Source: Treponema sp. (GTDB lineage: Bacteria > Spirochaetota > Spirochaetia > Treponematales > Treponemataceae). Taken from it: a DNA stretch of 8,361 nucleotides. Location of the stretch: contig JAEDFM010000061.1 of the NCBI GenBank assembly GCA_016292805.1, positions 1-8,361 on the forward strand, in the 5' to 3' direction. Positions 7,044 through 8,361 of the stretch are shown here, one piece after another (the stretch's first letter is position 1; each line of letters starts with the position of its first letter). The translations under genes were made by a program, and so were the position numbers. Under the pieces are notes generated by a model that did no database searches, was not told the DNA's origin, and saw only the letters and a program-made list of their open reading frames with translations.

Positions 7044-7473
7044 ACAGATGGGATATGACCGCGTTGTTATATCCTGATGATAAGATATAGGAATGAGATA
7101 AAGTCCGGGCTCCTTCGGAAAAAAATGCCGGATAATAACCGGGCATCACAGGGAAGCTGCATAAGATAAACAATACTAACCAAAAGTTAAAGGTTGTTTT
7201 TAGCTTGTAAAGCCCCTCTGATGACAGATAGTGCAGCAGAAATAGTACCGCCCACCATGTGGTGAGTAAGGGTGAAAAGGCAGTGTAAGAGACTACCGCG
7301 CAACTGGTAACAGTTGTGGCTTGTAAACCTCATTTGGAGCAAGATTAAGCAGCAGTTATGTGTTTCCGAGCAATACTGCGGGTAAATCGCTGGAATTAAA
7401 TGGTAACATTTAATGCGGATAGATGGTCATTGGCAGAAATGTCAGACAGAACCCGGCTTATTATCCCATCTGT
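7044..7473 (+). ncRNA. rnpB: RNase P RNA, bacterial type A (catalytic RNA for tRNA 5' maturation)
   Basis: This is the catalytic RNA of RNase P, which removes 5' leaders from precursor tRNAs with the RnpA protein. The ends are set by a perfect 12-bp P1 helix, ACAGATGGGATA (7044-7055) with TATCCCATCTGT (7462-7473). Conserved blocks are present in order: AAAGTCCGGGCTCC (7100-7113), AGTGCAGCAGA (7230-7240), GTAAGGGTGAAAAGG (7266-7280), GGAGCAAG (7336-7343) and ACAGAACCCGG (7446-7456). P4 forms between 7102-7109 and 7451-7459, leaving the universal bulged U at 7104. GTAA tetraloops cap CAACTG/CAGTTG (7301-7316, P14) and ATTAAATG/CATTTAAT (7395-7414, P18). P15 is GCAGT/ACTGC (7352-7356, 7375-7379), and its loop lacks the GGU motif that pairs with tRNA CCA. 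The P5-P7 interval is long (7114-7229) and P12 is short. Length is about 430 nt. No separate promoter or terminator is evident. Confidence 0.96.
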
Positions 7474-7503
7474 TTATTTTTATTATTTAAAAACAGAATA
7501 CAA

Positions 7504-8361
7504 ATGAAAGATATTATTATAGATAGCAACAGTCGTGCACACAAAAAAAGCTACCTGATTTATAAGATTCTTGGGGTAGCCGGTGGAATTATCTTAGCAG
7601 GACTTTTAGTTTTCCTTGGTATCTTTTTCTATAACAAATCTCAAGAAAATAAAATTTCAATTAAATCAATTAGAAAAGCCTGGAGCCAGTTTGACTATAA
7701 TCTAGTATATGAACAGTCAAAAATGTTTCTTCAGGAAAATCCTTATAATAATGCTGCATTAACTTATTATAGTTTTGCCTGTTTCTATCTTGCACAGGGA
7801 CAGACAGATACTCAGCAGGCCCAGTCATATCTTGATGACAGTATTAACAATCTTAGAATTGCACTTTACGATGCTTCTTCCAGCTTAAAACCACAAATCT
7901 GTTATATGCTTGGAAAGGCATATTTCTATAAAAATACAATTACAACTTATTACTATGCAGATCTTGCTGTAAAATATCTTACAATGGCAAAGGATGCCGG
8001 TTACGAAGCTCCTGATATTCCTGAGTATTTAGGCTTAAGTTATGCTGCACTTGGAATGACAATGGAAAGTATTTCTGCATTTACAGAAGCATTGCTTGTA
8101 AGAGAATCAGATGCTTTACTACTAAATATTGCAGAACAGTATTATAATGTTAAAGAATACAATGCTGCGGAACAGTATTTATTTAGAATCATCAAAAATA
8201 GTCAAAATGATGAGATTATTACTAAAAGCGAGAACCTTATTGCAAAAATATATATAGACCAGGGAAAGTATGATGAGGCTTTTGAAGAATTTAATAAAGT
8301 TTTGGCAAAAAACGAAAATTCTGCTGACGCACATTACGGAATTGGTGTAATATATGAAAAG
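7504..8361 (+). CDS. Membrane-anchored TPR-repeat protein (3' end outside the window)
   Basis: The reading frame is open from ATG 7504 to the window edge (286 codons, no stop), so the protein is incomplete. A short basic N-terminus (RAHKK at 11-15) precedes one hydrophobic segment (about 22-43), which fits a signal anchor with the rest probably outside the cytoplasmic membrane. From about residue 60 on, repeating helical pairs look like tetratricopeptide repeats, for example 80-121, 130-164, 173-200 and the clearest, 245-270 (AKIYIDQGKYDEAFEEFNKV). TPRs usually serve protein-protein contact. I remember a TPR protein in the same place in T. pallidum, but no function is given by the sequence. 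No good Shine-Dalgarno is seen: the 30 nt between rnpB and the ATG are almost all A/T. No other start codon fits better. Confidence 0.85.
   Translation, partial: MKDIIIDSNSRAHKKSYLIYKILGVAGGIILAGLLVFLGIFFYNKSQENKISIKSIRKAWSQFDYNLVYEQSKMFLQENPYNNAALTYYSFACFYLAQGQTDTQQAQSYLDDSINNLRIALYDASSSLKPQICYMLGKAYFYKNTITTYYYADLAVKYLTMAKDAGYEAPDIPEYLGLSYAALGMTMESISAFTEALLVRESDALLLNIAEQYYNVKEYNAAEQYLFRIIKNSQNDEIITKSENLIAKIYIDQGKYDEAFEEFNKVLAKNENSADAHYGIGVIYEK

Noticed and set aside
7470..7496. Hairpin CTGTTT...AAACAG as a terminator after rnpB
   Set aside because: The stem is only 6 bp and A/T-rich, its 5' side overlaps the P1 strand that is needed for the RNA fold, and no T tract follows it.

Overview
The window reads as chromosomal housekeeping DNA from a low-G+C bacterium, most likely a spirochaete of the genus Treponema (gut or rumen type rather than T. 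pallidum). Reasons: the gene order dnaG - rpoD - coiled-coil/zinc-ribbon protein - TPR membrane protein, which I remember from treponemes; a tRNA gene without encoded CCA; and A/T-rich codon use with clear Shine-Dalgarno sites. The genus is an inference from order and protein style, not from a database match. All genes are on the + strand.

Layout. Positions 1-54 hold the 3' part of a tRNA-Tyr gene, followed by a strong intrinsic terminator (61-92). A short A/T-rich gap with a possible promoter leads into a compact run: a metallo-beta-lactamase-fold hydrolase (178-1113), an unknown 65-aa protein (1110-1307), the endolytic murein transglycosylase MltG (1304-2341), DNA primase DnaG (2344-4155) and the primary sigma factor RpoD (start best placed at 4168, end 5994). 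The first three genes are joined by ATGA start/stop overlaps. mltG and dnaG are 2 nt apart, and the rpoD Shine-Dalgarno overlaps the dnaG stop codon. This is a version of the macromolecular synthesis operon (dnaG-rpoD) in which rpsU is absent and mltG lies upstream.

A 105-nt gap with a plausible promoter (6041-6069) precedes a coiled-coil/zinc-ribbon protein of the COG1579 type with a very acidic C-terminal tail (6100-7035). Eight nucleotides later the type A RNase P RNA gene rnpB begins (about 7044-7473), closed by a perfect 12-bp P1 helix. Thirty nucleotides after it starts a membrane-anchored TPR protein (7504 to the window edge, incomplete).

How they work together: the window groups replication priming (DnaG), transcription initiation (RpoD), tRNA 5' maturation (rnpB), a tRNA substrate of that enzyme, and cell-wall strand cutting (MltG). 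The most interesting points are a matched pair (CCA-less tRNA gene and an RNase P RNA whose L15 loop lacks the CCA-pairing GGU), rnpB packed between two coding genes without a visible promoter or terminator of its own, an enlarged P5-P7 region in that RNA, and a polyacidic zinc-ribbon protein next to rpoD whose family has a known sigma-factor partner in Helicobacter. I see no mobile element, CRISPR array, phage gene or clearly new multi-gene system.
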